Below, one piece after another: positions 1 to 7,825 of a stretch of 40,066 nucleotides of DNA (position 1 is the first letter of the stretch; every line of letters begins with the position of its first letter). The notes below the pieces were generated by a model. It did no database searches. It was not told where the DNA came from and saw only the letters and a list, made by a program, of their open reading frames with translations. Source of the stretch: Gammaproteobacteria bacterium (GTDB lineage: Bacteria > Pseudomonadota > Gammaproteobacteria > Pseudomonadales > Ketobacteraceae); NCBI GenBank assembly GCA_002748575.1, contig PDSR01000081.1, forward strand, positions 1-40,066. The letters run 5' to 3'. The position numbers and the translations under genes were made by a program.

Positions 1-43
1 TATCGATCAGCAGGTTCCAGCTCAGGTATCAGGATGGGCGATA

Positions 44-83
44 GTTAGGTAAGATAGGTGCCGGTTTATTTGTTTTACCTAAC
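44..83. repeat. Inverted repeat upstream of the first small gene
   Basis: GTTAGGTAA (44-52) is matched by its exact reverse complement TTACCTAAC (75-83), giving a 9-bp stem with a 22-nt loop. It lies 17 nt before the ATG of the 92-residue ORF. There is no T-tract, so it is more likely an operator or leader hairpin than an intrinsic terminator. The function is unknown. Confidence 0.5.
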
Positions 84-100
84 GCTCAAGAGAATCAGCC

Positions 101-379
101 ATGAGAACCATCCACAAATTTGAAGTTCACATCACCCAGGAAGCTCAAACTATTGATCTGCCAAAAGATCATCGGTTTCTCGCAGCGGAATATATTATTC
201 CCAAGCGTTTGTTAGGTGTATGGATGGAAGTGCCGGCAGATCTAACCATGGAGAAGGTGCCACACCAGTTTCGGGTGTTCTGCACGGGTGATGGTATACC
301 TGCCAACTATAAATATCTTGCGACCTGCATTGACCAATACCTGCCTGAGGCCTATCACTTATATCAAGTGGTTGAATAA
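101..379 (+). CDS. Small DUF7352-like protein of unknown function
   Basis: This is a 92-residue soluble protein with no signal peptide or membrane segment. Its start, MRTIHKFEV followed by an alternating beta-strand pattern and a hydrophobic C-terminus, resembles the small DUF7352 family, whose members typically begin M-K/R-T-I-x-K and run to about 90 residues. The family assignment comes from memory of the pattern and is moderate; no function is known. It ends 15 nt before the kinase ATG, so the two are probably co-transcribed and the protein may belong to the kinase branch of the T6SS locus. The ATG at 101 follows an AAGAGAA-type ribosome-binding site. Confidence 0.7.
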   Translation: MRTIHKFEVHITQEAQTIDLPKDHRFLAAEYIIPKRLLGVWMEVPADLTMEKVPHQFRVFCTGDGIPANYKYLATCIDQYLPEAYHLYQVVE

Positions 380-394
380 TTGGCAGGTTGAGTA

Positions 395-1705
395 ATGTCC
401 CATCCTGATACTATTGGTAAATACAACATCGAAGGCGTTCTGGGTAAGGGTGCCATGGGTGTTGTTTATAAAGGTTTTGATCCTAATATTGCCCGCCCGG
501 TCGCCATTAAAACTATTCATAAGAGCTTATTGGATAGTGAAATGGGCCAGGAAATGCTGCGTCGCTTTCAAACCGAAGCACAGGCTGTCGGCAAGTTAAC
601 CCATGCTAACATTGTGGGTATCTATGAATTTGATCAGTTTCAGGGCACCCCATACTTTGTGATGGAGTATGTTGAGGGTAAAGACCTTAAAACTTTGATC
701 AAGGAAGGCAAGGAATACACCCTGGATGAAGCTATTCAGGTTATATCCGCAGTGCTCGATGGCCTGGATTATGTGCATGAATTCGGGATTGTGCACCGCG
801 ATATCAAGCCCGCCAATATTTTTATCACTAATAAAGGCGTCGTAAAGATTGCTGATTTTGGTATTGCCCGCATGGACAATTCCGAGCTAACCCAGGTTGG
901 CAGTGTGTTGGGAACGCCGTCTTATATGTCGCCGGAGCAATGCATTGGGGCAGGCGTTGATGAGCGTTCGGATCTGTTTTCAACCGGCGTTATGCTCTAT
1001 GAGCTTCTTACCGGAAAAAAACCCTTCCGTGCAGATCAGGCAACGGCGATTATCAATAATGTTATTAACCTGAAGCCACAGAATCCTACGGCGCTTAATA
1101 AATCACTGCCAGGGTCGTGCGATCATTTGATGAAAAAAGCGTTGGCGAAAAATGCCAACCAGCGTTATCAAACGGCGGCTGAATTTAAAGAAGATTTAAT
1201 CAAGTGTGGCAATGGTCAGCATGTTTATGGGCCACAAGCTCCCTGGTATATAGGCGGTGGCATTGCAGCAGCAGTGATTGTGCTGGCTACGGTGGGGGCT
1301 ATTGCTTTAAAAGGTGGTGATGAGCCGAATGCAGCCAAAAACCTTGATGATACTCCGGTGGTCGTGGCGAAGGTTCAAGAGCCAGTGTCGCGGCTGTCGG
1401 TACAGGATCAGGAAAAGGTTGATCGCCTGCTGGATGTGGCAAGGGCTCATTTTCTGGTGGGTCGGTTAGTGTCGCCACAAGGCAGTAATGCGCTTGATGC
1501 CTACCGTATGGTGTTAGATACCGATCCAAAAAACCGTCAGGCCGAACAGGGAATCGCTGAAGTAAAAACAAGGTTCTTTAAGCGGGCAAAAATACTTTGG
1601 ATGCAGGGTGAGCACGAAGAAGCAAAACAGCATTTGGCGTTAGCGCAGCAGCTGTTTTCCAACGACCCTGAACTGATTCAATTACAGCAGTTAATGCAGC
1701 CCTAG
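395..1705 (+). CDS. ppkA: Membrane-anchored Ser/Thr protein kinase, PpkA-like (T6SS)
   Basis: This 436-residue Hanks-type kinase has a glycine loop GKGAMGVVY (18-26), the ATP-binding Lys in VAIK (39), the catalytic loop HRDIKPAN (134-141), DFG (154-156) and an SPE motif (179-181). All catalytic residues are present, so it should be active. A transmembrane helix at about 284-305 separates the cytoplasmic kinase from a periplasmic C-terminal domain of about 95 residues with TPR-like helices. In T6SS loci, PpkA phosphorylates threonines that the FHA protein reads and PppA reverses; tagH and pppA are both in this window. The C-terminal domain aligns with that of the convergent gene at 1718-2977. 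It lacks the long VWA-type extension of some PpkA proteins. The symbol rests on context; the kinase call itself is secure. Confidence 0.93.
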   Translation: MSHPDTIGKYNIEGVLGKGAMGVVYKGFDPNIARPVAIKTIHKSLLDSEMGQEMLRRFQTEAQAVGKLTHANIVGIYEFDQFQGTPYFVMEYVEGKDLKTLIKEGKEYTLDEAIQVISAVLDGLDYVHEFGIVHRDIKPANIFITNKGVVKIADFGIARMDNSELTQVGSVLGTPSYMSPEQCIGAGVDERSDLFSTGVMLYELLTGKKPFRADQATAIINNVINLKPQNPTALNKSLPGSCDHLMKKALAKNANQRYQTAAEFKEDLIKCGNGQHVYGPQAPWYIGGGIAAAVIVLATVGAIALKGGDEPNAAKNLDDTPVVVAKVQEPVSRLSVQDQEKVDRLLDVARAHFLVGRLVSPQGSNALDAYRMVLDTDPKNRQAEQGIAEVKTRFFKRAKILWMQGEHEEAKQHLALAQQLFSNDPELIQLQQLMQP

Positions 1706-1717
1706 CAGACTGTTGAT

Positions 1718-2977
1718 TTATTCTGGCATGTAGCTGTCGGGTAAGCGCACTTTCAGGGCTGCGTCTAAATGCAGTTGTGCCTCATCCCATTGGTGGTTGC
1801 TACGGGATTCTTTGGCCAGCTCCAGGTGTTTTTTCGAAATCATGGCTCGTACATCCGATATCTGGCTGTCGTCAGGGTTTAATGCTATCAGCTTAACCAG
1901 CAAAAACGTGGCTGTACCTTCCCGTTCCGCTGGCCCCAGATTTTTTCCCGCTACTGCAGCTTTGATGGCGTTGATTAAATACGTTTCGTTTTCTATATCC
2001 GGTTCAGCGGCCACAATATCCTGTTCGAGTCTTTCTGGTGCAGCAATCTCAACCGTGTCAACTGTAGCAGTGGTGGTATCTTCTATGGGTAAAGTTGCTG
2101 TATCGGTGAATGCAGCCCCGTTGGTGTTGTCACTTGTTTCAGCCGTTGTCTGTTCCCAGGGCGATGGGCTTGCTGGGGTATCGGTTGTCGCTGGTGTTGC
2201 CTCTGATACTGTTTCAGTATTGCTGATAGATGCTGTTTCTACGGTTGCTTCCGGTGTTTCGCTGGCAGGCCAGAACACAATAACCAGTAAAACAACGACA
2301 GCTACGGCAACTCCTGTTCCAATCAGTGCCAGGGGTGGTTTTGTAGATTTTACTAGTGGCGCAGCGGGTTCGGTTTGCAGCTGGGGTGCAGGCTCAAAAG
2401 CCGGTGTCGATGCTGTTTCAGGCTCCGGCTGTGGTAATTCGGGTTCTGACTGCGGTAATTCGGGTTCTGGCAGTTCTTCTGCTTCAGGCTGTTCTTTTGA
2501 GTTGGGCGCTGCCTCAGCAACAGGCGCTGCTGCTGCCTGCCGGGGTGGCATAGGCATAATCACGGTGGCTTCATCTGTGTAATCATCCGCAGGCTTTACC
2601 GGCGGTGTATTGAAGGTGGCAGCCGGTGTCTCAGTCGGGTCGCCGTCTGTGATGGTGCCAACCAGGGTGGGATCGCCGGAATCTGTTGCAACGTCGCTGT
2701 CTTCCTCGGAAAACATCATGGTTGTTTCAGTGTCGGCAGGAGTTTGTGATATATCCTGCTGATGAAAAGTGGCCGCGGTGTTTTCCAGTTTGGCTCGCAG
2801 ATTAATAAAGTCGGTAACCGGGATCGGGGTTTGCTGTTGTGCTTTATCCAGCGCCGCAACCGCCTCACCAGACAGGTGCGGATCCTCAGAAAGCATTCGG
2901 GTGAGTGCCCCGAACAGCTCATCGTACTCGATTTCCTTGTTTCTGAATGATTTGAAAAGGTCATTTACCTTTTCCAT
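1718..2977 (-). CDS. Acidic single-pass membrane protein sharing the kinase C-terminal domain
   Basis: This 419-residue protein (ATG preferred over the TTG two codons upstream) belongs to no family I recognise. It has a helical N-terminus of about 70 residues, then an acidic, Pro/Glu/Thr-rich disordered region with PEPELPQ-type repeats, a transmembrane helix at about 215-237, another low-complexity Thr/Ala-rich stretch, and a C-terminal helical domain of about 90 residues. That last domain aligns without gaps over about 80 residues to the C-terminal domain of PpkA (shared pattern G-x-x-L-x-P, then P-x-x-x-Q, A, HL-x-x-A). The disordered cytoplasmic part contains DEATVIMP, similar to the DDRTIIQTP motif of TssL here, a candidate phospho-threonine site. 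It lies 55 nt downstream of the caspase-like gene and ends 12 nt from the convergent kinase gene. A partner or substrate of the kinase is inferred. Confidence 0.85.
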   Translation of the reverse strand: MEKVNDLFKSFRNKEIEYDELFGALTRMLSEDPHLSGEAVAALDKAQQQTPIPVTDFINLRAKLENTAATFHQQDISQTPADTETTMMFSEEDSDVATDSGDPTLVGTITDGDPTETPAATFNTPPVKPADDYTDEATVIMPMPPRQAAAAPVAEAAPNSKEQPEAEELPEPELPQSEPELPQPEPETASTPAFEPAPQLQTEPAAPLVKSTKPPLALIGTGVAVAVVVLLVIVFWPASETPEATVETASISNTETVSEATPATTDTPASPSPWEQTTAETSDNTNGAAFTDTATLPIEDTTTATVDTVEIAAPERLEQDIVAAEPDIENETYLINAIKAAVAGKNLGPAEREGTATFLLVKLIALNPDDSQISDVRAMISKKHLELAKESRSNHQWDEAQLHLDAALKVRLPDSYMPE

Positions 2978-3032
2978 AAGCAAAACCCCGTTATTTCGCG
3001 AATCCCGGCAATACCTGCCTTAACAGCAGTGT

Positions 3033-5066
3033 CTATAATAGCGACTGGAAGAAAAACTCACCAGCCTCGTGGCCAGCATAGCGTGCCGGGGCATAATCGG
3101 GTACCTGGTTATGATCCAGTTCGCGTGCCCGGATGCGCACCTTGCCTAACACTTCGCGGTAAATAGAGTGGCCTTCAACAATGCCGCTTGCTTTATCCAG
3201 AGTATCAATAAAGGCCCGTGCGAATACTGAGTGGCCACTACCGCCGCCATCCAGCACTGGAGCAACACCGCCCGATGTGAGTACCGTTCTTGCTTTGGCT
3301 TTCGACATGATTTTTACCCATTCAGCATGATCTTCCGGCGACATATCAATGTTGACACGCGGTACTGATGCCATCGACAGGGTGCCTGCATAGCAGGAGT
3401 CTGCCACCACCAAAACGTGTTTTGCCGGCATGGCATTTAAAATGTCTGATATGGAAACATTGGAGATCCAGTTGGCACTGTTGCCGGGTTCGGCATCTAC
3501 AGGCAGCCAGTAGCCACGCTTATTAATGTCGTCCAGTTCGCCGTGGCCTGCGTAGTAAATCAGCAGGTTGTCTTGCGGGGTCAGCACTTCCCGCAGGTTA
3601 TTTAAGGCCGATAAAAGATCATAGCGGGTTGCGTTGGTTAGCAGTGTTGTATTGAAACCATACTTTTCGCGCAGAATTTTTTCGGTTTCTTTGGCATCGT
3701 TAATGGGTGTTTCCAGATCCTGATAGTAAGCATAACGGTTGTTGCCAATAATCAACGCATGGTATTTGCCCAGATCAATACCCTTATCAAGTTTAAGCGC
3801 AGCAGCTTTAGAAACTTTGATGCTTTCATCCAGCTGCTTTCTGTCGGCCACCAGGCTGAAGTCGAATTCAACCTGGCGTCCGTTTTCATCAATCGCTTTC
3901 AGCTTAACGTTGTTTCTTACAGATTTGACCGGAACCGTTACCCAGAACAGGCTGTAATCATCCACCGGTTCCTGTTTACCGTTAACGAAAAAGGCTTTTA
4001 GGCCGGAAGGCGCTTTAATTTTGCCCACCACCTCTTTTTCAGTAATGCCGCTACGCAGGCGCACGGTTGGCAGCCCGCGCATTAATGACATGGGTGGATC
4101 GATAATTTCAATGGAAGGCGCATCAACATTCATGGCAACCAGTTGTGCCTGATTACCAACATCTGCTTCAGCGGTAGCGATTTTCCGGCTCATCTGGTCA
4201 GCGGTTTGATTAAGCTGAGCCAGTTGAGTTTTACGTTCTGATACTTCAGCCGTTGCTTTTGCCAGCTCTGCCTGCAACTGATCAATCAGTGCCTTGCTTT
4301 GCTCATGTATTGCTTTGGATTGCTGTGCAATCAGCGCTTTTTCTTTTTCATGTTTTGCTTTTTCTGCTGCCAGTAACTGGCCTTTTTTCAGCTTTAACTG
4401 TTGCTGAGTGCCGGCCAGCTGGGTTTGCAGGTCTTCCAGCTGCTGATTTTTAAAGGCCACTTCTTCGCGCAGTGCATCCAGCTCCTGTTGTGCCTGCGAT
4501 GTGATTTCCACGGTGGATGCATATTGCAGATCATCCGTTTGTACGCCCGATGCCCTGCGGTACCAGTTCAGTGCAACGGCTTTATCTTTTGGCACTCCCA
4601 GGCCTTTTTCATACAGATTCCCCAGATTAATCTGGGCGCGGGAAAAACTTTGTTCTGCTGCCTTGCGATACCAGTTGGCTGCGGCTTTGTAGTCCGGCTT
4701 AATGCCCAGACCCTTCTCGAATATTTCGCCCACATAAGTTTGCGCTTCGGCATCGCCGGCCTCGGCAATGGGCAACCATATTTTTAATGCGGTGGCATAA
4801 TCGGCGCGGTCGAAGGCAACATATTCACCGCCGCGAATTTCGCAATCGGTAGCGGTGGTTTTAATGGGTCGCCTGGCGGTTTGATACATCGACATTGCTC
4901 CCAGGCGGCGAACCTGGCCCGGCAGCAGGCAATCAATAATTAACAGGTCGTCGGCATTGCGTGCCTCCATGGGCGGTTCGGTTGTTGGGGCGGTGGAACA
5001 ACCAGCCAACAGAGTAATGATAAAAGCGCTTAAAGTGCTCAGAGTTTTATAGGCATAGGGCTTCAT
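3033..5066 (-). CDS. Lipoprotein with Sel1 repeats, coiled coil and caspase-like (peptidase C14) domain
   Basis: The 677-residue protein begins with a lipoprotein signal (hydrophobic segment, lipobox LLAGC, Cys23, with Ser at +2, which favours the outer membrane). Two Sel1-type repeats follow at about 106-177 (AxxNLGxLYEKGLGVPKD pattern), then a Gln/Lys/Ala-rich coiled coil (about 190-300), a beta-rich linker, and a caspase-like domain from about 434 to the end. The catalytic dyad is present: His508 in YYAGHGE and Cys558 in DSCYAG. This type of domain cleaves after basic or acidic residues in characterised metacaspase-like proteins; the substrate here is unknown. The start has an AGGAGAG ribosome-binding site. 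It sits between a lipoprotein hydrolase and a kinase-like membrane protein on the same strand, within a T6SS locus, which suggests an envelope role connected to T6SS assembly or signalling. That link is inferred. Confidence 0.9.
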   Translation of the reverse strand: MKPYAYKTLSTLSAFIITLLAGCSTAPTTEPPMEARNADDLLIIDCLLPGQVRRLGAMSMYQTARRPIKTTATDCEIRGGEYVAFDRADYATALKIWLPIAEAGDAEAQTYVGEIFEKGLGIKPDYKAAANWYRKAAEQSFSRAQINLGNLYEKGLGVPKDKAVALNWYRRASGVQTDDLQYASTVEITSQAQQELDALREEVAFKNQQLEDLQTQLAGTQQQLKLKKGQLLAAEKAKHEKEKALIAQQSKAIHEQSKALIDQLQAELAKATAEVSERKTQLAQLNQTADQMSRKIATAEADVGNQAQLVAMNVDAPSIEIIDPPMSLMRGLPTVRLRSGITEKEVVGKIKAPSGLKAFFVNGKQEPVDDYSLFWVTVPVKSVRNNVKLKAIDENGRQVEFDFSLVADRKQLDESIKVSKAAALKLDKGIDLGKYHALIIGNNRYAYYQDLETPINDAKETEKILREKYGFNTTLLTNATRYDLLSALNNLREVLTPQDNLLIYYAGHGELDDINKRGYWLPVDAEPGNSANWISNVSISDILNAMPAKHVLVVADSCYAGTLSMASVPRVNIDMSPEDHAEWVKIMSKAKARTVLTSGGVAPVLDGGGSGHSVFARAFIDTLDKASGIVEGHSIYREVLGKVRIRARELDHNQVPDYAPARYAGHEAGEFFFQSLL

Positions 5067-5157
5067 GCTGACTCTCCTGCGAGTTTATATTCATCTTCAA
5101 GTATACAAACCTTGCTGAAATTTTAGTTGTTAAAAATTCACGTTTTTAATGATGAAT

Positions 5158-6042
5158 TTATTCAGACGTTACGAATTGCTGATAATCGAGCAGCTTTTTC
5201 AATACCTGTGGCCAGAAAGCTTCCCAGCCGTTGATATGATCCACTTTCGGCAAGCGGTGAAATTCTGCCCGTTGTTGTTTATTGGCATAAGCTTCAATCC
5301 AGTCGGGGTTAATTACTGTATCGTTTGCACCAGCATAGTGGATTTGGATGATTTTGCCTGAAAGATTAGGGCGATCTGATGGATTCAGTGATAATTTCAG
5401 TGGTTGATACTGATGGTTAACGGCCCAGGCGAAAGTATCGAGGTTTCCCGCCAGAGTAACTACCATAGATGTTTTGCTCATCTTTTCAGCCAGCAGAGTT
5501 GCAATAGTGCCGCCGCCGCTATGGCCGATTAACACCAGGTGATCGTAATCGTTGCTAAAATGCTGTAAAGCATGTGCCATACTGTTGATAACCTTTTCAC
5601 TGTAGCGTTGCCTTGTCCATACATTCGGTGAGCAGTTGGTATCTTCAGCGTTAAAGTAGCAGGGGCGTCCGAGATAAACTGCCGGGCGGGTATCCATATG
5701 CATCAACTTAAGCATTAGCGGATTGTCCGGCGTTGGATTGGCAGATACTTTGCCATTAACGAAAGCTTTGCCGTCGCCTTCAATATAAACATGCAGAAAT
5801 TTTCCAGGTTGGTGGCTGGTTTGCAAAGCAAAAGCCGCCGCGTTCACATAGCTGGCATGAAGGTATGGTTCGCCCTGAATAAATTGCAGGTTCGCCTGAA
5901 ATTGTTTTGCATAATGTTGTTCTACAGGTGTTGTTTGGCAGCCGCTTAATGCAAGCAACGCAAAAACACAGCATATTTTTGCAATGCCCTGAAGGCAACG
6001 CCGGTTAATTGTGGATGATAAATAATCAGTTTGAATGTTCAT
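5158..6042 (-). CDS. Lipoprotein alpha/beta hydrolase
   Basis: This 294-residue protein has an N-terminal signal with lipobox LSGC (Cys35). It has the nucleophile elbow GHSGGG (G-x-S-x-G) about 60% along, a candidate acid in GANDTVINP and a candidate catalytic His in VDHINGW, so a complete Ser-Asp-His triad can be placed. It looks like an esterase, lipase or acyl-hydrolase anchored in the envelope; the substrate cannot be told. It is the first gene of the minus-strand trio (91 nt before the caspase-like gene), and a good sigma-70 promoter lies just upstream. A T6SS phospholipase effector is possible but less likely, because the lipobox argues for a resident lipoprotein. Confidence 0.88.
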   Translation of the reverse strand: MNIQTDYLSSTINRRCLQGIAKICCVFALLALSGCQTTPVEQHYAKQFQANLQFIQGEPYLHASYVNAAAFALQTSHQPGKFLHVYIEGDGKAFVNGKVSANPTPDNPLMLKLMHMDTRPAVYLGRPCYFNAEDTNCSPNVWTRQRYSEKVINSMAHALQHFSNDYDHLVLIGHSGGGTIATLLAEKMSKTSMVVTLAGNLDTFAWAVNHQYQPLKLSLNPSDRPNLSGKIIQIHYAGANDTVINPDWIEAYANKQQRAEFHRLPKVDHINGWEAFWPQVLKKLLDYQQFVTSE

Positions 6043-6093
6043 GGCTTTCCCGATTGCGTGAATGACGTAAAAGCTTGGTAATAATTGGCAAAC

Positions 6094-6121
6094 ATAATAT
6101 AAAAAGTTGGTTGTCTGCCAA
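6094..6121 (-). promoter_or_regulatory. Candidate sigma-70 promoter for the lipoprotein hydrolase operon
   Basis: On the minus strand, TTGGCA (6116-6121) and TATTAT (6094-6099) are separated by 16 bp; each matches the consensus at 5 of 6 positions. It lies about 50 nt upstream of the hydrolase ATG. The same stretch contains nested inverted repeats (TTGGCA...TGCCAA and AGTTGG...CCAACT, 6085-6123) that could bind a regulator of this divergent promoter region. Confidence 0.5.
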
Positions 6122-6250
6122 CTGAAAGGTAAGATTGTTGTTATTAATCAGTGAGTAAATACTGAAATTAAAACTAAAATAGAGAATTAATTAAAAGTCT
6201 GCAGTCAGGCAGGCCTTAAGTAAATTGATTGACGTTGATTGAGAAAAATT

Positions 6251-7798
6251 ATGCCACTGGTATTAACTGTTGTCCGTCAGCCTGAAGGGGCAAACTTAAC
6301 TGAAACCCGTATGCTATTCGATGAAGCGGGCGGCACCCTTGGGCGTTCAGTCAGTAGTACCTGGTCGTTGCCGGACCCGTCCCGTTTTGTGTCTTCACAG
6401 CATGCCAGTATTCGTTACGAGAACGGCGACTTTTACCTGGTTGATACCAGTACCAATGGCGTGTTTGTTAATACCAGTAATTCACCGTTGGGTACCGGCA
6501 ACCAGGTTCGCTTACAGCAAGGCGATAAACTGTACCTTGGCGAGTATGAAATTCATGTGGAATTTGATCAGCCCGGTAGTGCCGCCGCTATGTCGGCAGA
6601 TGATTTTGATCAGTGGCTTGATCCATCCACCGATACCGCTAATGAGGTTGCAGGCGATGGTATCGACCTGCTAACGCCGGAGCAGGAATTGCTTGATCCG
6701 CTGGCGGCACTGGATAAAGCCAATGGCCACCAGGATCAATGGCAGGGTGCCAGTCTGGCAGATAATGCCGACATAGCTCAGCAGTCATTTGTTCCCCCCA
6801 ATCCCATTCCTGACTCATCGGTGGAATCCGGTGCGACTGCACCTGCAAGCGCTGTAGCGTCTGGCAGTGCCGGCGTGATACCCGATGACTGGGATCTGGA
6901 TGACTTGTTAGCAGGCGATCCGTCGCCGGCCGATAGCACAAACAGCGGAGCCGATGATATAGATGCCTTGTTGGAAGGCACGGGTTATCCTGGCGAACCA
7001 GCTGGTGAAGATGTGCAGCCGCGCGATGAACTGGATGCCTTTCTTGGCCTGGATACCGAACCACCAACAGCGACACAAGATCCTGCTGCGGTAGAACCTG
7101 ACATTGCCGAGCCGGTTGCAGTACCTGAGCCAAAAGTAGAGGTTCCCGAATCCGTGATTACAGGTGCGGTGCCTTCAGCAGCTGCTGCGGCACCATCGCA
7201 ATCTGCCTGTGATGAACTGATTCGAAGCCTGGGGTTAGATCCTGCCCGCATGAACGATCATGCCCGAGAACATTTTCAGCAAGTATTGGCCGACACATTG
7301 CGCGAAACCGTATCAGGCATGATGCAGGTGCTAGGTGCTCGCAATACGATCAAAAATGAATTCCGCATGAACGTGACCATGATTCAGCCGGTGGAAAATA
7401 ATCCATTGAAATTCTCGCCAAATACCGATGAAGCGCTGCGCAATATGTTTGCCAGCCAGACAAACGCTTATTTGCCGGGTACCGTGGCCATAAAAGAAGG
7501 CTTTCAGGATATTGCCGATCATCAAGTGGCAGTGATTGCCGGGATGAGGGCTGCTTTCAGATCATTATTAAAGCGTTTTGATCCAAACGAACTGCAACTG
7601 CGGTTTGATCATCAGCATCAGGCTCACGGATTTCTGGCAACCAGAAAAGGCAAATACTGGGAAGCCTATAGTGAGTTTTATCGTCACCTTACCGATAACA
7701 TGGACGACGCTTTCCAGGATTTGTTTGGTGAAGATTTTGCAGAAGCCTATGAACAGCAAATGGCGCGATTGGAAGCCACACGCAATAAACAGAATTAA
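6251..7798 (+). CDS. tagH: T6SS FHA-domain protein TagH/Fha
   Basis: The protein is 515 residues from the ATG at 6251; the ORF track begins at a TTG four codons earlier that has no ribosome-binding site. An N-terminal FHA domain carries the conserved signature (GR at the first loop, SSQHASI, and TNGVFVN), so the phospho-threonine pocket is intact. A long acidic linker (about 125-310) contains repeated short motifs such as DDWDLDDLL, DDIDALL and RDELDAFL. The C-terminal about 190 residues match the T6SS-associated FHA C-terminal domain. In characterised T6SSs, Fha binds a phosphorylated partner and promotes assembly downstream of PpkA. It is the first gene of the tagH-tssJKLM-tagF-pppA operon. 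The upstream AT-rich region has a TAAAAT -10-like element (6175-6180) but no convincing -35. Confidence 0.93.
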   Translation: MPLVLTVVRQPEGANLTETRMLFDEAGGTLGRSVSSTWSLPDPSRFVSSQHASIRYENGDFYLVDTSTNGVFVNTSNSPLGTGNQVRLQQGDKLYLGEYEIHVEFDQPGSAAAMSADDFDQWLDPSTDTANEVAGDGIDLLTPEQELLDPLAALDKANGHQDQWQGASLADNADIAQQSFVPPNPIPDSSVESGATAPASAVASGSAGVIPDDWDLDDLLAGDPSPADSTNSGADDIDALLEGTGYPGEPAGEDVQPRDELDAFLGLDTEPPTATQDPAAVEPDIAEPVAVPEPKVEVPESVITGAVPSAAAAAPSQSACDELIRSLGLDPARMNDHAREHFQQVLADTLRETVSGMMQVLGARNTIKNEFRMNVTMIQPVENNPLKFSPNTDEALRNMFASQTNAYLPGTVAIKEGFQDIADHQVAVIAGMRAAFRSLLKRFDPNELQLRFDHQHQAHGFLATRKGKYWEAYSEFYRHLTDNMDDAFQDLFGEDFAEAYEQQMARLEATRNKQN

Positions 7799-7825
7799 AT
7801 TAAACGGCCAGTTTGGGGGCAATAA

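Noticed and set aside
1-52. Short open end (IDQQVPAQVSGWAIVR, stop at about 52) as the C-terminus of an upstream gene.
   Set aside because: Only about 16 codons are visible and all three frames close within 53 bases, so the correct frame cannot be chosen.
1797-2582. 261-residue plus-strand ORF opposite the acidic membrane protein.
   Set aside because: Low-complexity Ser/Gly/Ala translation produced by the Pro/Glu/Thr-rich gene on the other strand; no start signal.
5158-6042. Lipoprotein hydrolase considered as a T6SS lipase effector.
   Set aside because: It carries a lipobox signal for export and anchoring in the producer's own envelope, is not next to vgrG, and has no immunity neighbour. 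Kept as a resident hydrolase.
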